Source: Brettanomyces bruxellensis (Eukaryota; Ascomycota; Pichiomycetes; Pichiales; Pichiaceae). From it: a stretch of 64,000 nucleotides of DNA. The stretch spans positions 186,001-250,000 of the forward strand of contig NC_054686.1 in assembly GCF_011074885.1 (NCBI RefSeq). The letters run 5' to 3'. A model generated the notes under the pieces. The model saw only the letters and a list, made by a program, of their open reading frames with translations, was not told where the DNA came from and did no database searches. This document shows, piece after piece, positions 36,639 to 47,807 of the stretch. Each line of letters begins with the position of its first letter. Position 1 is the first letter of the stretch. The position numbers were made by a program, and so were the translations under genes.

Positions 36639-36653
36639 CGGGCCGGTGGCCCG
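36639..36653. promoter_or_regulatory. Inverted CGG-N9-CCG palindrome
   Basis: cgggccggtggcccg has perfect 6-base arms around GGT. In this AT-rich spacer it stands out. Inverted CGG triplets with fixed spacing are typical of Zn2Cys6 dimer sites. Leu3, the regulator of branched-chain amino acid genes, prefers CCGG-NN-CCGG, so an exact Leu3 site is not shown. Confidence 0.4.
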
Positions 36654-37172
36654 CAGAGAAAATTATTGAAAGTAATTTTTTTTTGTGTGCCGAGACTGAT
36701 TACATAGTTAGTCATAGTTCTTGATAGAGAGTGTGTATACGAATATAGAAAATAAAGGTGTCAATTATATCGGAGGAGTAACATCTCAGTATATTTGGAA
36801 TAAGCGCTTTCCTTAACAGGTATTTGTTCGGTATTGAAGTGGCAATGCATATATGTATATGTATAAATTGAAATGCGTATTAATCATAGGTGACCTAGGC
36901 ACGAAGTCCGAAGATTGAAAAATAGGAGAAGCGGACAATGAAAAACACTGGAGTGAAATATTTTTTTTCTCCCGCCCGCTTTATTCGGGTTGGCTGGAAA
37001 AAAAAGTTGTGTTTGTATATATAGATGATAGAACATAGGAACGTAAGTGAAAAAAAAAAAAGATTTAAAAAAAAAAATTAAATCTGTCTGACGGAACATT
37101 AACATTTTGATCTTGTAAGACATTCTACCTTCAGTGCTCATAAAGTGTAAGCTTAGGAGTAAAGAAGACACA

Positions 37173-39008
37173 ATGAGTTCATTATTGTGTAATACGGTCA
37201 AGAAATCGTGGAGCAAAACAGCCTACAGAGCAGCTTTGGCCTCAAAGGTTCATTTCTCTACTTCTCGCGCTACTTTAGAAGAGCAAGGAGAGGGTTCGAA
37301 GACCAAGTTCAACAAGTACTCATGGATCATTACAGAGCCAAAATCCAACGGTGCCGGACAGGCCATGCTTTACGCAACTGGTTTCAAGAAAGCCGATTTC
37401 AGTAAGGGCCAGGTTGGTATTGGATCGTGCTGGTGGTCGGGAAACCCTTGCAACATGCACTTGATGGAGTTGAACAACCTGTGTAAGCAGTCTGTCGAAA
37501 AAGCCGGTCTTAAGGGCATGCAGTTCAACACGATCGGTGTGTCCGACGGTATGTCGATGGGTACCACCGGTATGAGATACTCTTTGCAGTCCCGTGAGGT
37601 CATCGCAGACTCTTTCGAGACTATCATGCAGGGACAGCACTACGATGCCAACATTGGTATCCCCGGTTGCGATAAGAACATGCCAGGTGTGCTTATAGCA
37701 TTTGCCAGACACAACAAGCCATCCATCATGGTGTACGGTGGTACAATTCTGCCTGGTAAGGGTACCTGTGCCGGAGTTGGAGACAAACTAGATGTTGTGT
37801 CTGCCTTCCAGTCTTACGGTGCCTACTTGGCCCACGATATCAATGAGGAGCAGCGTGAGGACATCATCAGACACGCAATTCCAGGCCCAGGCTCATGTGG
37901 TGGTATGTACACCGCCAACACCTTGGCATCTGCCTCCGAGGTCTTGGGAATGTCTCTTCCAACATCTTCATCTTCTCCAGCCGTCTCGGACGCCAAGAAG
38001 GGCGAGTGCTTGAGCGTTGGTGAGGCAATCAAGAACTTGATCGTCCAGGATATCCGGCCACGCGATATTATGACCAAGCAGTCGTTCGAAAACGCCATTG
38101 CCTACACTATGGCCGTCGGAGGATCCACAAACGCGGTTCTTCACTTGATCGCCATTGCACACTCCGCAGGCGTCAAGCTCACACTCGAGGACTTCCAGCG
38201 GATCTCCGACAACACGCCTTTGTTGGGCAACTTCAAGCCTTCCGGTAGCCACGTGATGGCTGAGTTGGCGAAGATTGGTGGCACCCCTGCAGTGATGAAG
38301 TACCTCCTTAAGGAAGGTATCCTCAAGGGTGATGGCATCACCGTCACCGGTAAGACCATGAAGGAGAACTTGGAGAAGTACAAGGATCTTCCATCTGGCC
38401 AGGATATCCTCAGACCAGTGTCGAATCCAATCAAGGCAACTGGCCACATCCAGATCTTGAAAGGAACGCTTGCACCGAAGGGATCTGTTGCCAAAATCAC
38501 GGGAATGGAAGGTACATACTTCAAAGGTAAGGCCAAGGTGTACGATGAGGAGAATGACTTCATTCGTGCCTTGGAGAAGGGTGAGATCAAGAAGGGCGAA
38601 AAAACTGTCGTCGTCATCCGTTACCAGGGTCCAAAGGGTGGCCCAGGTATGCCTGAGATGTTGAAGCCTTCCTCGGCTTTGATGGGATACGGTCTTGGCC
38701 AGGATTGTGCCTTGCTTACTGATGGTAGATTCTCAGGTGGCTCGCACGGCTTCTTGATAGGCCATATTGTTCCTGAGGCATGTGAAGGCGGCCCAATTGG
38801 ACTTGTCGAAGATGGCGACGAGATCGTCATCGATGCCAACAAGAACATCATCGACTTGAACGTTCCTGAAGACGTTCTGGCCCAGAGAAGAAAGACATGG
38901 AAGAAGCCTGCCCCAAGATACAACAGGGGTACTTTGTACCATTACTACAGATTGGTTTCCGATGCCTCCCACGGATGTGTTTTGGATTACGATGGAAACG
39001 ACAAATAA
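37173..39008 (+). CDS. ILV3: Dihydroxy-acid dehydratase, mitochondrial
   Basis: It is the fourth step of valine and isoleucine synthesis, dehydrating dihydroxy acids to 2-keto acids in the mitochondrial matrix with an iron-sulfur cluster. The product has 611 residues from the ATG at 37173. Upstream the frame is open only through a GTG. Residues 1-33 are basic and Ser/Ala-rich, as a presequence. Cluster-binding cysteines are visible in [16 protein letters not shown] and [13 protein letters not shown]. The C-terminal blocks [19 protein letters not shown] and [12 protein letters not shown] are also present. Codon use favours TTG, AGA and GGT, as expected of a highly expressed yeast gene. Confidence 0.97.
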   Translation: MSSLLCNTVKKSWSKTAYRAALASKVHFSTSRATLEEQGEGSKTKFNKYSWIITEPKSNGAGQAMLYATGFKKADFSKGQVGIGSCWWSGNPCNMHLMELNNLCKQSVEKAGLKGMQFNTIGVSDGMSMGTTGMRYSLQSREVIADSFETIMQGQHYDANIGIPGCDKNMPGVLIAFARHNKPSIMVYGGTILPGKGTCAGVGDKLDVVSAFQSYGAYLAHDINEEQREDIIRHAIPGPGSCGGMYTANTLASASEVLGMSLPTSSSSPAVSDAKKGECLSVGEAIKNLIVQDIRPRDIMTKQSFENAIAYTMAVGGSTNAVLHLIAIAHSAGVKLTLEDFQRISDNTPLLGNFKPSGSHVMAELAKIGGTPAVMKYLLKEGILKGDGITVTGKTMKENLEKYKDLPSGQDILRPVSNPIKATGHIQILKGTLAPKGSVAKITGMEGTYFKGKAKVYDEENDFIRALEKGEIKKGEKTVVVIRYQGPKGGPGMPEMLKPSSALMGYGLGQDCALLTDGRFSGGSHGFLIGHIVPEACEGGPIGLVEDGDEIVIDANKNIIDLNVPEDVLAQRRKTWKKPAPRYNRGTLYHYYRLVSDASHGCVLDYDGNDK

Positions 39009-39453
39009 GTGTGCAGAACCTCGAACTTGAGTTTTCTTTCTTCTGCCTGACTGACACAGCGATATCGCTTACACTATATAACGTCATCAACAATTGTTCT
39101 TGAAGGAACGCTGATTGTGCGCTTACATTTTTTTAGATGACCTTTTTTTTTATTTATTTGGTTATAACTTGTTTAATGAGAATCCAAGAATGGATATGGT
39201 TAATATGTTGGTGTAATTGAAATTCTGATATGCTGTATATATCTATATAACCCCATGCACGGCTGAATTTTTACATAGTAGCACGATAATGTGATCTCGC
39301 ACACATCAAAAAAATAATGCAAAGTAAAAAATTGGGCCACGGAAATGTAAATATGCTTCTAAATTGTACTTCACATTCAGCAACTGATGAACACATCCAA
39401 GGCGAAAACTCTTTCCTAACACAAATCATACTTCTAACACTTTATAAACAAAG
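39009..39453. other. Spacer between ILV3 and FIG4
   Basis: AT-rich with a poly-T near 39127-39150 and a TATATATCTATATAA stretch near 39235-39250 that could be the FIG4 TATA region. No gene is present. Confidence 0.5.
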
Positions 39454-42400
39454 ATGCCTGAGTCTGGAAGCGTTGTTGACAATGGAAACAGTCCAAACGA
39501 CAGTTCTTCTGCATCAATCAAAAATGTTTCGTCCCATGAATCTAAGAAAGTAGGCCAGGAACATTTCAATGATTTAGACAACAGCCCAATTCAGGAGCCA
39601 GATTCTGGAACTGTGAAGCCATCGACTGTGGCAATTAAACCAAAAAGACCAGGACTTACGAAATATACCGTTTATGTGACAAGTCGTCGAATGTATATAG
39701 TTGGCAGCAATACGAGAGAAACTGTCTTTAGAATATTGGAGATCGATTTTACCGATCCAGAAAAGCTAGTCGTGATGGAGGACAACGTTTACTTCAACAG
39801 GACGGAAATAATGGATGTTTTGAACGGATTGGAGGACTCCAGCGATAACGGATTGACGAAAAAGGTTACTGCTGTTGGTCTGCTTGGATTTATCAGATTT
39901 ACCAAGTATTACTATCTTTTAGCAGTCACCAAGAGAAAGCCGGCGGCAATATTGGGTGGACACTATATATATCATGTTGACGATACAGAACTAATCCCCG
40001 TGACACATAATCCCAAAAAGCCTGCCAGAAACTCGGAAGAAGCCAGATTCTTACATACATTCCTAAGCATTGATCTGGAAAAGACGTTTTACTTCAGCTA
40101 TACGTACGATTTGACAAACACTCTGCAGAGAAACGTGGTGCGGTTCAAGAAAAAGTTCATGGGGCTTTATGAAACAAATGCCACGAGATCAAATACGTCT
40201 ACTCCGCAAATAAAGACCGCAGAGGAGAACACAGGCGATTTCAGCTATAACGACCGCTTTGTGTGGAATTCGCATTTGCTTCAACCGGTTCTACTCACAT
40301 TTGATCGAGTCTACGATTGGTTTCAGCCTATAATGCACGGATTTGTCGACCAGATCAAGCTTTCAATATTTGGATCTGATGTGTACATCACACTAATTGC
40401 AAGAAGATCGCACCACTTTGCCGGTGCAAGGTTCTTCAAACGTGGTGTGAACGATAGCGGAAATGTTGCGAATGAGGTCGAGACCGAGCAAATAGTATCG
40501 GATATGCTAACGTCGTCTTTCCACGATCCAAAGGCTGGATTCTTCAATAATCCAAGATACACCTCCTTTGTGCAACACAGGGGATCAATTCCGTTGTCTT
40601 GGTCGCAGGCAACTGCTCCAAATATCCGTATGACGAAACCACCGATCGAATTAAACGTGATCGATCCTTTCTATTCGGCGGCTGCTCTTCATTTTGATGA
40701 TTTGTTTAAAAGGTACGGGGCGCCTATTCAGATTCTCAATCTTATAAAGCAAAAGGAGAAAAGCCCCAGAGAAACAAAGCTTTTGAAAGAGTTTGGCAAT
40801 TGTGTGGATTACCTAAACAAGTTTCTCCCTGAAGAGAAGAAGATCATATACACAGCCTGGGATATGTCTCGGGCATCTAAGAGTCATGGCCAGGATGTTA
40901 TAACTTGGCTTGAATGCTATAGTGAAAAGACGCTGCAGATAACTGGCTTTTTCCATAATGGCAGAACGCTTAACGACACACAGCTTCAACATGGTATATG
41001 CCGAACAAACTGTATTGATTGTCTTGATAGAACCAATGCCGCCCAATTTGTGATAGGGAAAAGAGCACTTGGACACCAATTGAAGGCATTGGGTTATACC
41101 GAGAACATTTATTTAGAGTACGACTCGGATGCAATAAACAGTTGGACCGAGTTATTTCACGATCATGGAGATACAATCGCCATGCAATACGGAGGATCGC
41201 ATTTGGTGAACACACTGCAGACATACAGAAAGATCAACCAATGGAGCTCACACTCCAGGGATATGATTGAGAGTGTCAAGAGGTTTTACAGCAATTCTTT
41301 TATTGATGCGCAACGGCAAGATGCCATAAACCTATTTCTTGGAAACTATGTCTACAAGGAGGGACATCCAATGCTTTGGGATTTAAATACAGACTATTAT
41401 CTACACAACAACTATCTTGGTATCAGCCTTAACTACAGGCCTAGCTATACCCACTGGTACACGGACAGTTTTCTTATCGACCGGAAGAAAGAGCTAATGC
41501 AGCTACAGGAGGAGATAAAAGGCCCGCTTTTCGATCAACTAGAGAAATTGACTGTGCTGAAGATAGACCCTTACCCTGGATTCTTCGATAACTATTGGAA
41601 TAGCAAGTACCCGGCTAGAGAATTGAGTTCATTTCGAGACTCGTTTGAGTACAACATGAATTCTACTCTGCACTATACAAACAGAAGTGCTACTGCGGGT
41701 GGGTTAAGCAATGGCTCACATACAGGAAACCATAAAGATGTGGATAACGAAAAGGCATCAACTGTTTCTGATAATACACAATCAACTTGTGCAAATGATG
41801 TGAAGAGTATCTATAGCAGTAGCGTATATTCTCTTGAGCTTGATTCTCAGAACGCCGCTGATCAGAAGTATGTTTCTCCGTTTAAATCGAGAAAACCCAG
41901 AAGAGAGGAGCTGCTTGAGGAGAGATTGCAGGAGGAGGAAGCAAAATTGGATACAAAGGAAAAGCATACTGATGATGAGAAATCTGAAGAAAGCAAAGCA
42001 TCTTTAGCTTCTGGGACTGAAGGTGACGAGTCATACTTCGAGCTCACAGCTTTGAAAAATAGCTATGGAAAGTACAAGAGGGTGGAAAAAAGCCATGGCT
42101 ATCTCTCTGAAATGCTAGAGAAGACAAACAATGAGATAAATGCTTTGATAGATGATACTAGGACACTTCCTATCATTACAGGCCCTTCAAGTCAAGCATT
42201 GAATGAAGATGCATTTGACTATATTGACGAAGGATATTTGAAAGGAAACAGTTCTATTAGTGGAAAGACCAATGTACCGGAGCAGATACCATTTAAAGAC
42301 ATGTATAAATTGTCATCACCAAAGATATACGAAGAGGATTTGCAAATTTATGAGAATTCCATCAACTCGGCTAGAGTTCGCTATGATGATGCCTTTCGAA

Positions 42401-43095
42401 AGAAAGCAGAGAACCTATTGAAAAATTACAAGGATATGCTGAAGGTTGAAATATCGAACAGAGACCTTGGCATGTATCGTCAGTTTGTTGATTGCATGAA
42501 TGAATGGAAAGTGGAAAAAGACATCGAGGACAGGACAAAGTGGGAAGTTGGAACTGACACAGATTTGGAAAATGATTATGATGACTTGTCCAGTCAGGCT
42601 TCTTCGTTTGGAAGTCTGGATGAGAGCATTGACTCCCAGGAAAGTTTGCATTACGACAACTCTCAATTAAGAAACAAAACTGATGGAGATGTCACAATTG
42701 AGCATGCAAGTGCAGATACGAATGATAGACATGGGGATACGCTTGAAAATGAAAGAAAATCTGCTGATGAAACGCAAGAGAAGAAGGTGGACAAGGCTGT
42801 TGCTGAAGAGGAGAAGGTACTTGCTGTGTCAGATGAAAGTGAGCCTACTTATTTCAGCTTTAAAGAACCGGAACAACATACTGCTGAAATTGCAGTAACT
42901 GATAATGAAAGCGAAAAAGACATTTCTGACCCGAAGTCAGACATTAGTAAACTGCATTCAGCCGATGGTGCAGATATAGCTATTCAAGAAAATCAGAAGA
43001 GTGAGGACTCTTCTCTAAGTATGGTAGGTGGGTTGCACAACGATAAAGCTACAGCTGCGTCACCATTTCAGGATGAGGATAAATTAGATACCTGA
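39454..43095 (+). CDS. FIG4: SAC-domain phosphoinositide phosphatase Fig4, with a long C-terminal extension
   Basis: The SAC phosphatase acts on PtdIns(3,5)P2 at the vacuole in the Vac14-Fab1 complex. The SAC domain spans about residues 90-640. The catalytic motif [13 protein letters not shown] begins at Cys516, with nucleophile Cys520 and Arg526. Fig4-type blocks are [35 protein letters not shown] and [15 protein letters not shown]. The family continues to about residue 800. Beyond that is an acidic, Ser/Glu-rich region with short coiled coils to residue 1213. S. cerevisiae Fig4 has 879 residues, so about 300 residues are extra. RRP40 follows in convergent orientation at 100 bases. Confidence 0.92.
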   Translation: MPESGSVVDNGNSPNDSSSASIKNVSSHESKKVGQEHFNDLDNSPIQEPDSGTVKPSTVAIKPKRPGLTKYTVYVTSRRMYIVGSNTRETVFRILEIDFTDPEKLVVMEDNVYFNRTEIMDVLNGLEDSSDNGLTKKVTAVGLLGFIRFTKYYYLLAVTKRKPAAILGGHYIYHVDDTELIPVTHNPKKPARNSEEARFLHTFLSIDLEKTFYFSYTYDLTNTLQRNVVRFKKKFMGLYETNATRSNTSTPQIKTAEENTGDFSYNDRFVWNSHLLQPVLLTFDRVYDWFQPIMHGFVDQIKLSIFGSDVYITLIARRSHHFAGARFFKRGVNDSGNVANEVETEQIVSDMLTSSFHDPKAGFFNNPRYTSFVQHRGSIPLSWSQATAPNIRMTKPPIELNVIDPFYSAAALHFDDLFKRYGAPIQILNLIKQKEKSPRETKLLKEFGNCVDYLNKFLPEEKKIIYTAWDMSRASKSHGQDVITWLECYSEKTLQITGFFHNGRTLNDTQLQHGICRTNCIDCLDRTNAAQFVIGKRALGHQLKALGYTENIYLEYDSDAINSWTELFHDHGDTIAMQYGGSHLVNTLQTYRKINQWSSHSRDMIESVKRFYSNSFIDAQRQDAINLFLGNYVYKEGHPMLWDLNTDYYLHNNYLGISLNYRPSYTHWYTDSFLIDRKKELMQLQEEIKGPLFDQLEKLTVLKIDPYPGFFDNYWNSKYPARELSSFRDSFEYNMNSTLHYTNRSATAGGLSNGSHTGNHKDVDNEKASTVSDNTQSTCANDVKSIYSSSVYSLELDSQNAADQKYVSPFKSRKPRREELLEERLQEEEAKLDTKEKHTDDEKSEESKASLASGTEGDESYFELTALKNSYGKYKRVEKSHGYLSEMLEKTNNEINALIDDTRTLPIITGPSSQALNEDAFDYIDEGYLKGNSSISGKTNVPEQIPFKDMYKLSSPKIYEEDLQIYENSINSARVRYDDAFRKKAENLLKNYKDMLKVEISNRDLGMYRQFVDCMNEWKVEKDIEDRTKWEVGTDTDLENDYDDLSSQASSFGSLDESIDSQESLHYDNSQLRNKTDGDVTIEHASADTNDRHGDTLENERKSADETQEKKVDKAVAEEEKVLAVSDESEPTYFSFKEPEQHTAEIAVTDNESEKDISDPKSDISKLHSADGADIAIQENQKSEDSSLSMVGGLHNDKATAASPFQDEDKLDT

Positions 43096-43194
43096 TATAA
43101 TACACGACCAACAATCAATCAAATTACAATGTACAATGTATAATATGCTATGCAAACCAACATATATACGTATCATTTCGTCTATAAAAGTAGT

Positions 43195-43941
43195 TTAGTT
43201 ATCACCTTCGTCCTTCGACTTTTTCATTTCCGCAAAAGCATCCTCCACATTTGCTTTGATATCTGCATCTCTCCACTGCTGACTCTTTTCAATACATCTT
43301 CCGCATGCTATAGTGCTGAGAATGTCATCCGTTTTGAACCATATTTTACCGTTCACACCAATTGCTATCTCAAATTTACACTTCGTGACCAACTCTGTAA
43401 GAATATGTGCATTCGGATCGAAGAGGAGATTTCTTGCATATGCAAGTTTAACTTTAAAAACCATTCCACCTTCTAATTTACCGTAGCCTTCGGCTTTTCC
43501 CGTGGTTGGATCAACACAACTGATTTCAGCATCCACATTTGGATTCACCGATTCCACCCTGGCATATATCAAGTCGCCAACCTCAAGTCTTGGTCTATTT
43601 TTTTTCGACGCATTTGGAAAACTGAACTGGTTAAGAACAACCGGCACGCTAAAATCATTTAAAGACACCCTATAGAAATCTCCAAACGACCCTATGATGA
43701 CACCAATAACGTTATCACCACTTTCGGGAAGATATCTTTTGGAATTTGCTTCAACATAATAAACTGTACGCTTAGCCGAAAGATGTTTTTCCTCCAAAAG
43801 TCCAACAGTGGTTGGATTTAGCGTGTGTGTGCCAATTGTAGGTACGAGAGATATATGAGGGCCTAATGTTATTGAAGACCTATTTTTCTGCGATTCAACT
43901 TCTATATGATCGCCGGGTATTACCACCTGCCTCACACTCAT
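43195..43941 (-). CDS. RRP40: RNA exosome cap subunit Rrp40
   Basis: The 248 residues from the ATG at 43941 match Rrp40 (240 in S. cerevisiae). An N-terminal domain with VVIPGDHIEV is followed by an S1 domain (about 75-155, GDNVIGVIIGSFGDFYRVSLN to GDLIYARVESVN) and a KH domain. The signature GVNGKIWFK stands at about 206-214. Rrp40 is one of the three S1/KH cap proteins that guide RNA into the exosome. CSL4, another cap subunit, is also in this window. Upstream the frame is open only via TTG. Confidence 0.95.
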   Translation of the reverse strand: MSVRQVVIPGDHIEVESQKNRSSITLGPHISLVPTIGTHTLNPTTVGLLEEKHLSAKRTVYYVEANSKRYLPESGDNVIGVIIGSFGDFYRVSLNDFSVPVVLNQFSFPNASKKNRPRLEVGDLIYARVESVNPNVDAEISCVDPTTGKAEGYGKLEGGMVFKVKLAYARNLLFDPNAHILTELVTKCKFEIAIGVNGKIWFKTDDILSTIACGRCIEKSQQWRDADIKANVEDAFAEMKKSKDEGDN

Positions 43942-44333
43942 TCGGAATAACTGTATATATTCTCTAAGTTGGAATTCTCTCAAATTAATGAGGACAGGGT
44001 TTCAATGTGGTACTCAGACTAGGCTAGCAGACTAATCAGCTTTTATCTGGCTAGAAATATTGACACTGAATTTTTTTTTTTTTTTTTGTGAAGGGAAAGC
44101 TTGAGATTGCATCGACGCTACAGACGCGTCGCCACAGATAAGCTGTCCTTGATAAGATAGATATCTTTCGTTATTGCACGTGTGCCTCGAGATACTGCAA
44201 AACACGGACTAATATGAAATTGAAAAAAACAAAAACAGTACTCACAGATAGCACAGTGATGAATATATCCATAGATAATGCTGTACAGTTTATACTCATT
44301 ATAAGGATACTCTCGGGATGATTGCAAAATTAA

Positions 44334-44760
44334 TTACTGTATGGATACACCTACAGCAAATCGTCCTGCTAGATAAAAATTGTGGCTTGAGCTGTGTTGC
44401 CAAAGTTGAGGATGACAGGAGAACGATGCTACAAAAAAGTGGTTAGCATGTTTTTGAATGGCCAACAAAAGAGACACATACAATGTAGTGAAGGAAACAC
44501 AACTAACTTGATTGAAAAAGATTTGGATATGCAGGGGGGAGCAGGATAACCAGAAAAAGTGTATGTATAAAAGCAACCATATTTGGAGGTATAGTGATGC
44601 AAGGGAGTGAATTTTCGATAGGAAACCGCAAGAAACGATAAAATCCACGACGTAAAATGCGGGAATAGAGCTTGAAAATCGTTCGTGCAGTCAGTTGCTC
44701 CGTAATCGAGCGGGAAGACACAGTACTAACCAGAATGTCGAATTTAGGTCCAAACGCCAT
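44334..44760 (-). other. Possible short spliced gene (unproven)
   Basis: On the minus strand an ATG at 44760 begins MAFGPKFDIL and is followed at once by GTTAGT. A consensus GTATGT lies at 44481-44476, a GCTAAC branch-point-like motif at about 44448-44443, and a pyrimidine tract ending in TAG at 44431-44429. Spacing between GTATGT and TAG (53 bases) and between branch point and TAG fits a short yeast intron. I could not assemble a protein I recognise from any exon combination, so this is a pointer to transcript data rather than a gene call. Confidence 0.2.
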
Positions 44761-45032
44761 AGTTGTGAAATATGGATGTAGAAGGAATAAGAAAATTTTT
44801 TTTTTTTGAAATTTAAATAATACCGGCGCCTAAACATGAAAAGAGCATCGACAAAGAACTAAAACTGATTTCTGCATTGTGTCAAGAAATGACAAAGCCT
44901 CAAGCTTTTCACAAGATATCGTTACAAGACTCAGAAAATTAGACGTCGTGGAGAATATATTAGGACATCAGGAGTAGGAAATGAGGTAGGGTCCCTTATC
45001 AATCAACCCATGCTAATCTGCGCAAGATCCAA

Positions 45033-45311
45033 TTAGTAAGCGGGATGGAAAAATTTCAGTGCGAAAATCACGGCATGCGTTGTTCAGCATATGGTAATTA
45101 TGAAAGTTGGTGGGTAATTCTTATTATTTCGCTCCTGCATCCTCGGTTCATTTTGAGGACCTTGCATACAAAGAACATACACATTATATTGTATAGCTCG
45201 ATTTCCGGGAAAGAGAGAAAAAAAAAACGAAAAAATTATATATATATATATATATTTATATACATACATTTGCAGGCTGATCGATCTGTATTAGTAGGAA
45301 TACATTAGTCA
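45033..45311. promoter_or_regulatory. Two Yap1-type sites in the GSH1 promoter
   Basis: TTAGTAA (45033-45039) and TTAGTCA (45305-45311) lie about 570 and 300 bases before the GSH1 ATG. Both are Yap1 response element forms. TTAGTCA is the exact form reported as functional in the S. cerevisiae GSH1 promoter. This suggests conserved oxidative-stress control. Confidence 0.55.
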
Positions 45312-45607
45312 CACAATTCACCGCTCTCTCGACTTATTTGGTCTTTTCGTTTATTTACTGCTTTCAGGTATCGACCACATTTTGTCTGATCCGGCTTTCT
45401 TTTTTCATTAGTTGTTTCTGTTCTTTTGGCGGTAGTCTCAAGATAAACAAAACAAGTCTAACAGCTGAAATCCTGACAGGGTATAACTTTGATCCTTTGG
45501 CATTACGAAGTTGAACAGTTGCTAATCGTCATACCGACATTTGATTATCTACATCGCCAGTAACATTGGTACAGCAATCTTGAATTCTATCGCGGAAAAT
45601 CGCAAAC

Positions 45608-47647
45608 ATGGGTTTACTTTCTCAGGGCACGCCTCTGTCATGGGCAGAATCTCGTCAATACAACGACTATGTTCGGGATCATGGTATCAACCAATTAGTG
45701 AATTGCTTTAATGCGGCCAAGGGCCGTCACAACGATCACTTTTTCTGGGGTGACGAGATCGAGTATCACATGATCAGGATCGACGATAAGGCCAAGACTG
45801 CCCAGTTATCGCTAAACGAGACCGAAGTGTTGAAAAATCTGGGAGAACATGGCAAGGACAAGCAAAGGGCAATCGACCAGGGAATTCTTTTCCACCCGGA
45901 ATATGGAAGATTTATGCTTGAAGCCACACCTTACCAGCCATACGATGGTGAGACTATTGAAGGATATGCAGAGGTGGAGCAAAATATGAGCGTTAGGAGA
46001 ACTGTTGCACACAACGAGATGGGTGACAAGAATGTGCACGCGGCAACGTTGACTGCTTTCCCCACCATGGGATGTGATGACTTCACCTATCCGAAGGCTG
46101 TGCCTAAAGGTCCGGCCTCGCAGTCACTTTTCCTCCCAGACGAGGTGATCAACCAGCATGTGAGGTTCCCAACTCTCACTGCCAACATAAGAAGAAGAAG
46201 AGGCCAGAAAGTTGCGATCAATATTCCGTTGTTTGAAGATACAAACACGGACATGACGCATCTTGACTCTTCGATTCCTAAGCGGGAGCTTTTCAGCGGA
46301 GATGATGAAGCATTCCTCGGTGCAGCAAAGCCTGGCCACATCTACATGGATTCGATGGGCTTTGGAATGGGCTGCTGCTGCCTTCAAGTCACACTGCAGG
46401 CTCCAGATATTAACGAGGCGAGATACGTTTACGACTCGTTTGTTAACATTGCACCGGCCTTACTAGCACTTACTGCGGCAACACCAATATTGAAAGGCCG
46501 CCTTGCAGACCAGGATGTGCGTTGGAATGTCATTTCTGGTGCTGTTGATGATAGATGTCCGGAAGAGAGAGGTGAAGCAACTTTGCAAGGACACAAAGCC
46601 AGAGGAGGCATTGCTGATAACGCAAATGTGATATACATCCCGAAGTCAAGATACGACTCTGTTGATCAGTACCTGGGAGACATACACAGCCAGCCTGGAA
46701 TAGACGGTCTCAGCCACATTACATCTGTTGGCACAGTAAGCAAGGAGAGTGAAAGCTCGGCCGATTACACATACTTTGAGCCATCACTCAACGACGTGGA
46801 AAGCCCTATTAATCCGGCTGTCTATGCTAAATTGCGGTCCGCAGGATTTGATCACCGTTTGGCAAGGCACTTTGCCCATTTGTACATCAGAGACCCACTA
46901 GTGATATTTAAGGAGAAGATCAAGCAGGACGATGCCACCGAAACAGACCATTTCGAGAACATCCAGTCCACCAACTGGCAGACACTCAGATTCAAACCTC
47001 CTACGCAGAAAGCCACTCCGGGTAACGACTCTGTTCCTGGATGGAGGGTCGAGATAAGACCAATGGAGATATCGGTTACTGACTTCGAGAATGCCGCATT
47101 TGGCGTTTTCTCCATCTTGCTTGCCAGAGCCGTCATCAAGTACAGACCGAACTTTTACGTTCCTATATCCGTTGCCGAGCAGAACATGAAGGTGGCTCAC
47201 ACGAGAGGTTGCACGACTGATGGCAAGTTTGGATTCCGTGTGAACAGTTGGCATGGACAGAATGAAAAGGCTGTGATTGCTCAACTATCTCTTGACCAAC
47301 TTTTCAATGGATACGAGGACTTCGAAGGTCTTGTTCCTGTGACGAGGCGGTATGTTCATGAAACGTTTGAAATAAAGACTGAGCAGCAAAGAAATGCCCT
47401 GGAGTTGCTCGAGATTTACTTCAAGTTCATATCCAAGCGTGCATCAGGAGAAATTCCTTCAACCGCTAAGTTTATTAGAAGCTTTGTCATGCACCACCCA
47501 GAGTATAAGCATGACAGCAAGATCAACAGCAGTATTAATTACGACCTAATCAAGTACCTTCAGAGATTGGAAAGATACGATCCCGAGTTAACTTCTGAGT
47601 TCTTCGGAAAGGAGATTTCCACATGGATGTCTGATCATGGCTATTAG
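45608..47647 (+). CDS. GSH1: Gamma-glutamylcysteine synthetase (glutamate-cysteine ligase)
   Basis: It is the first and rate-limiting step of glutathione synthesis: ATP-dependent joining of glutamate and cysteine in the cytosol. The 679 residues equal the S. cerevisiae length (678). Typical blocks are the N-terminal MGLLSQGTPLSWAES, FFWGDEIEYHM with the glutamate-binding Glu residues, HPEYGRFMLEATPYQPY, MGFGMGCCCLQVTLQA, VRWNVISGAVDDR and PGWRVEIRPMEISVTDFENAAF. The ATG at 45608 is unambiguous. Yap1-type sites upstream fit known regulation. The next gene on the right (minus strand) converges at 160 bases. Confidence 0.97.
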   Translation: MGLLSQGTPLSWAESRQYNDYVRDHGINQLVNCFNAAKGRHNDHFFWGDEIEYHMIRIDDKAKTAQLSLNETEVLKNLGEHGKDKQRAIDQGILFHPEYGRFMLEATPYQPYDGETIEGYAEVEQNMSVRRTVAHNEMGDKNVHAATLTAFPTMGCDDFTYPKAVPKGPASQSLFLPDEVINQHVRFPTLTANIRRRRGQKVAINIPLFEDTNTDMTHLDSSIPKRELFSGDDEAFLGAAKPGHIYMDSMGFGMGCCCLQVTLQAPDINEARYVYDSFVNIAPALLALTAATPILKGRLADQDVRWNVISGAVDDRCPEERGEATLQGHKARGGIADNANVIYIPKSRYDSVDQYLGDIHSQPGIDGLSHITSVGTVSKESESSADYTYFEPSLNDVESPINPAVYAKLRSAGFDHRLARHFAHLYIRDPLVIFKEKIKQDDATETDHFENIQSTNWQTLRFKPPTQKATPGNDSVPGWRVEIRPMEISVTDFENAAFGVFSILLARAVIKYRPNFYVPISVAEQNMKVAHTRGCTTDGKFGFRVNSWHGQNEKAVIAQLSLDQLFNGYEDFEGLVPVTRRYVHETFEIKTEQQRNALELLEIYFKFISKRASGEIPSTAKFIRSFVMHHPEYKHDSKINSSINYDLIKYLQRLERYDPELTSEFFGKEISTWMSDHGY

Positions 47648-47807
47648 TTTTTTTTTTCCCCCTCTGAAGTTTCGTTGCAGCTACTGCCGGCATCATCTTC
47701 AAACAATTAGACAATTACGCACACACTCGTGAAACGATTGCTTACTCTCCAGTAATTTACTCTCGTACTTTGTTTTGCTACATTCTTATTTCTCATGCTT
47801 GTAGATA

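Larger units (their letters stand above)
36379..37172 (+). promoter_or_regulatory. ILV3 upstream region
   Basis: From left to right it contains a perfect 17-base tandem repeat (36476-36543), a palindromic CGG-N9-CCG (36639-36653) of the kind bound by Zn2Cys6 dimers, and a TATATATA at 37016-37023 about 150 bases before the ILV3 ATG. Several poly-A/T runs lie between them. Confidence 0.5.
43942..45607. promoter_or_regulatory. 1.7 kb region between RRP40 and GSH1: promoters and a possible short spliced gene
   Basis: The left part is the RRP40 promoter, with a poly-T at about 44070-44087. The middle (44429-44760) holds intron-like signals on the minus strand. The right part is the GSH1 promoter, with TTAGTAA (45033-45039), an (AT)n tract (about 45235-45255) and TTAGTCA (45305-45311). 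An ACGCGT lies at 44124-44129. No long reading frame is present. Confidence 0.5.

Noticed and set aside
46898..47284. 128-codon minus-strand frame inside GSH1
   Set aside because: Antisense of a well-conserved enzyme.
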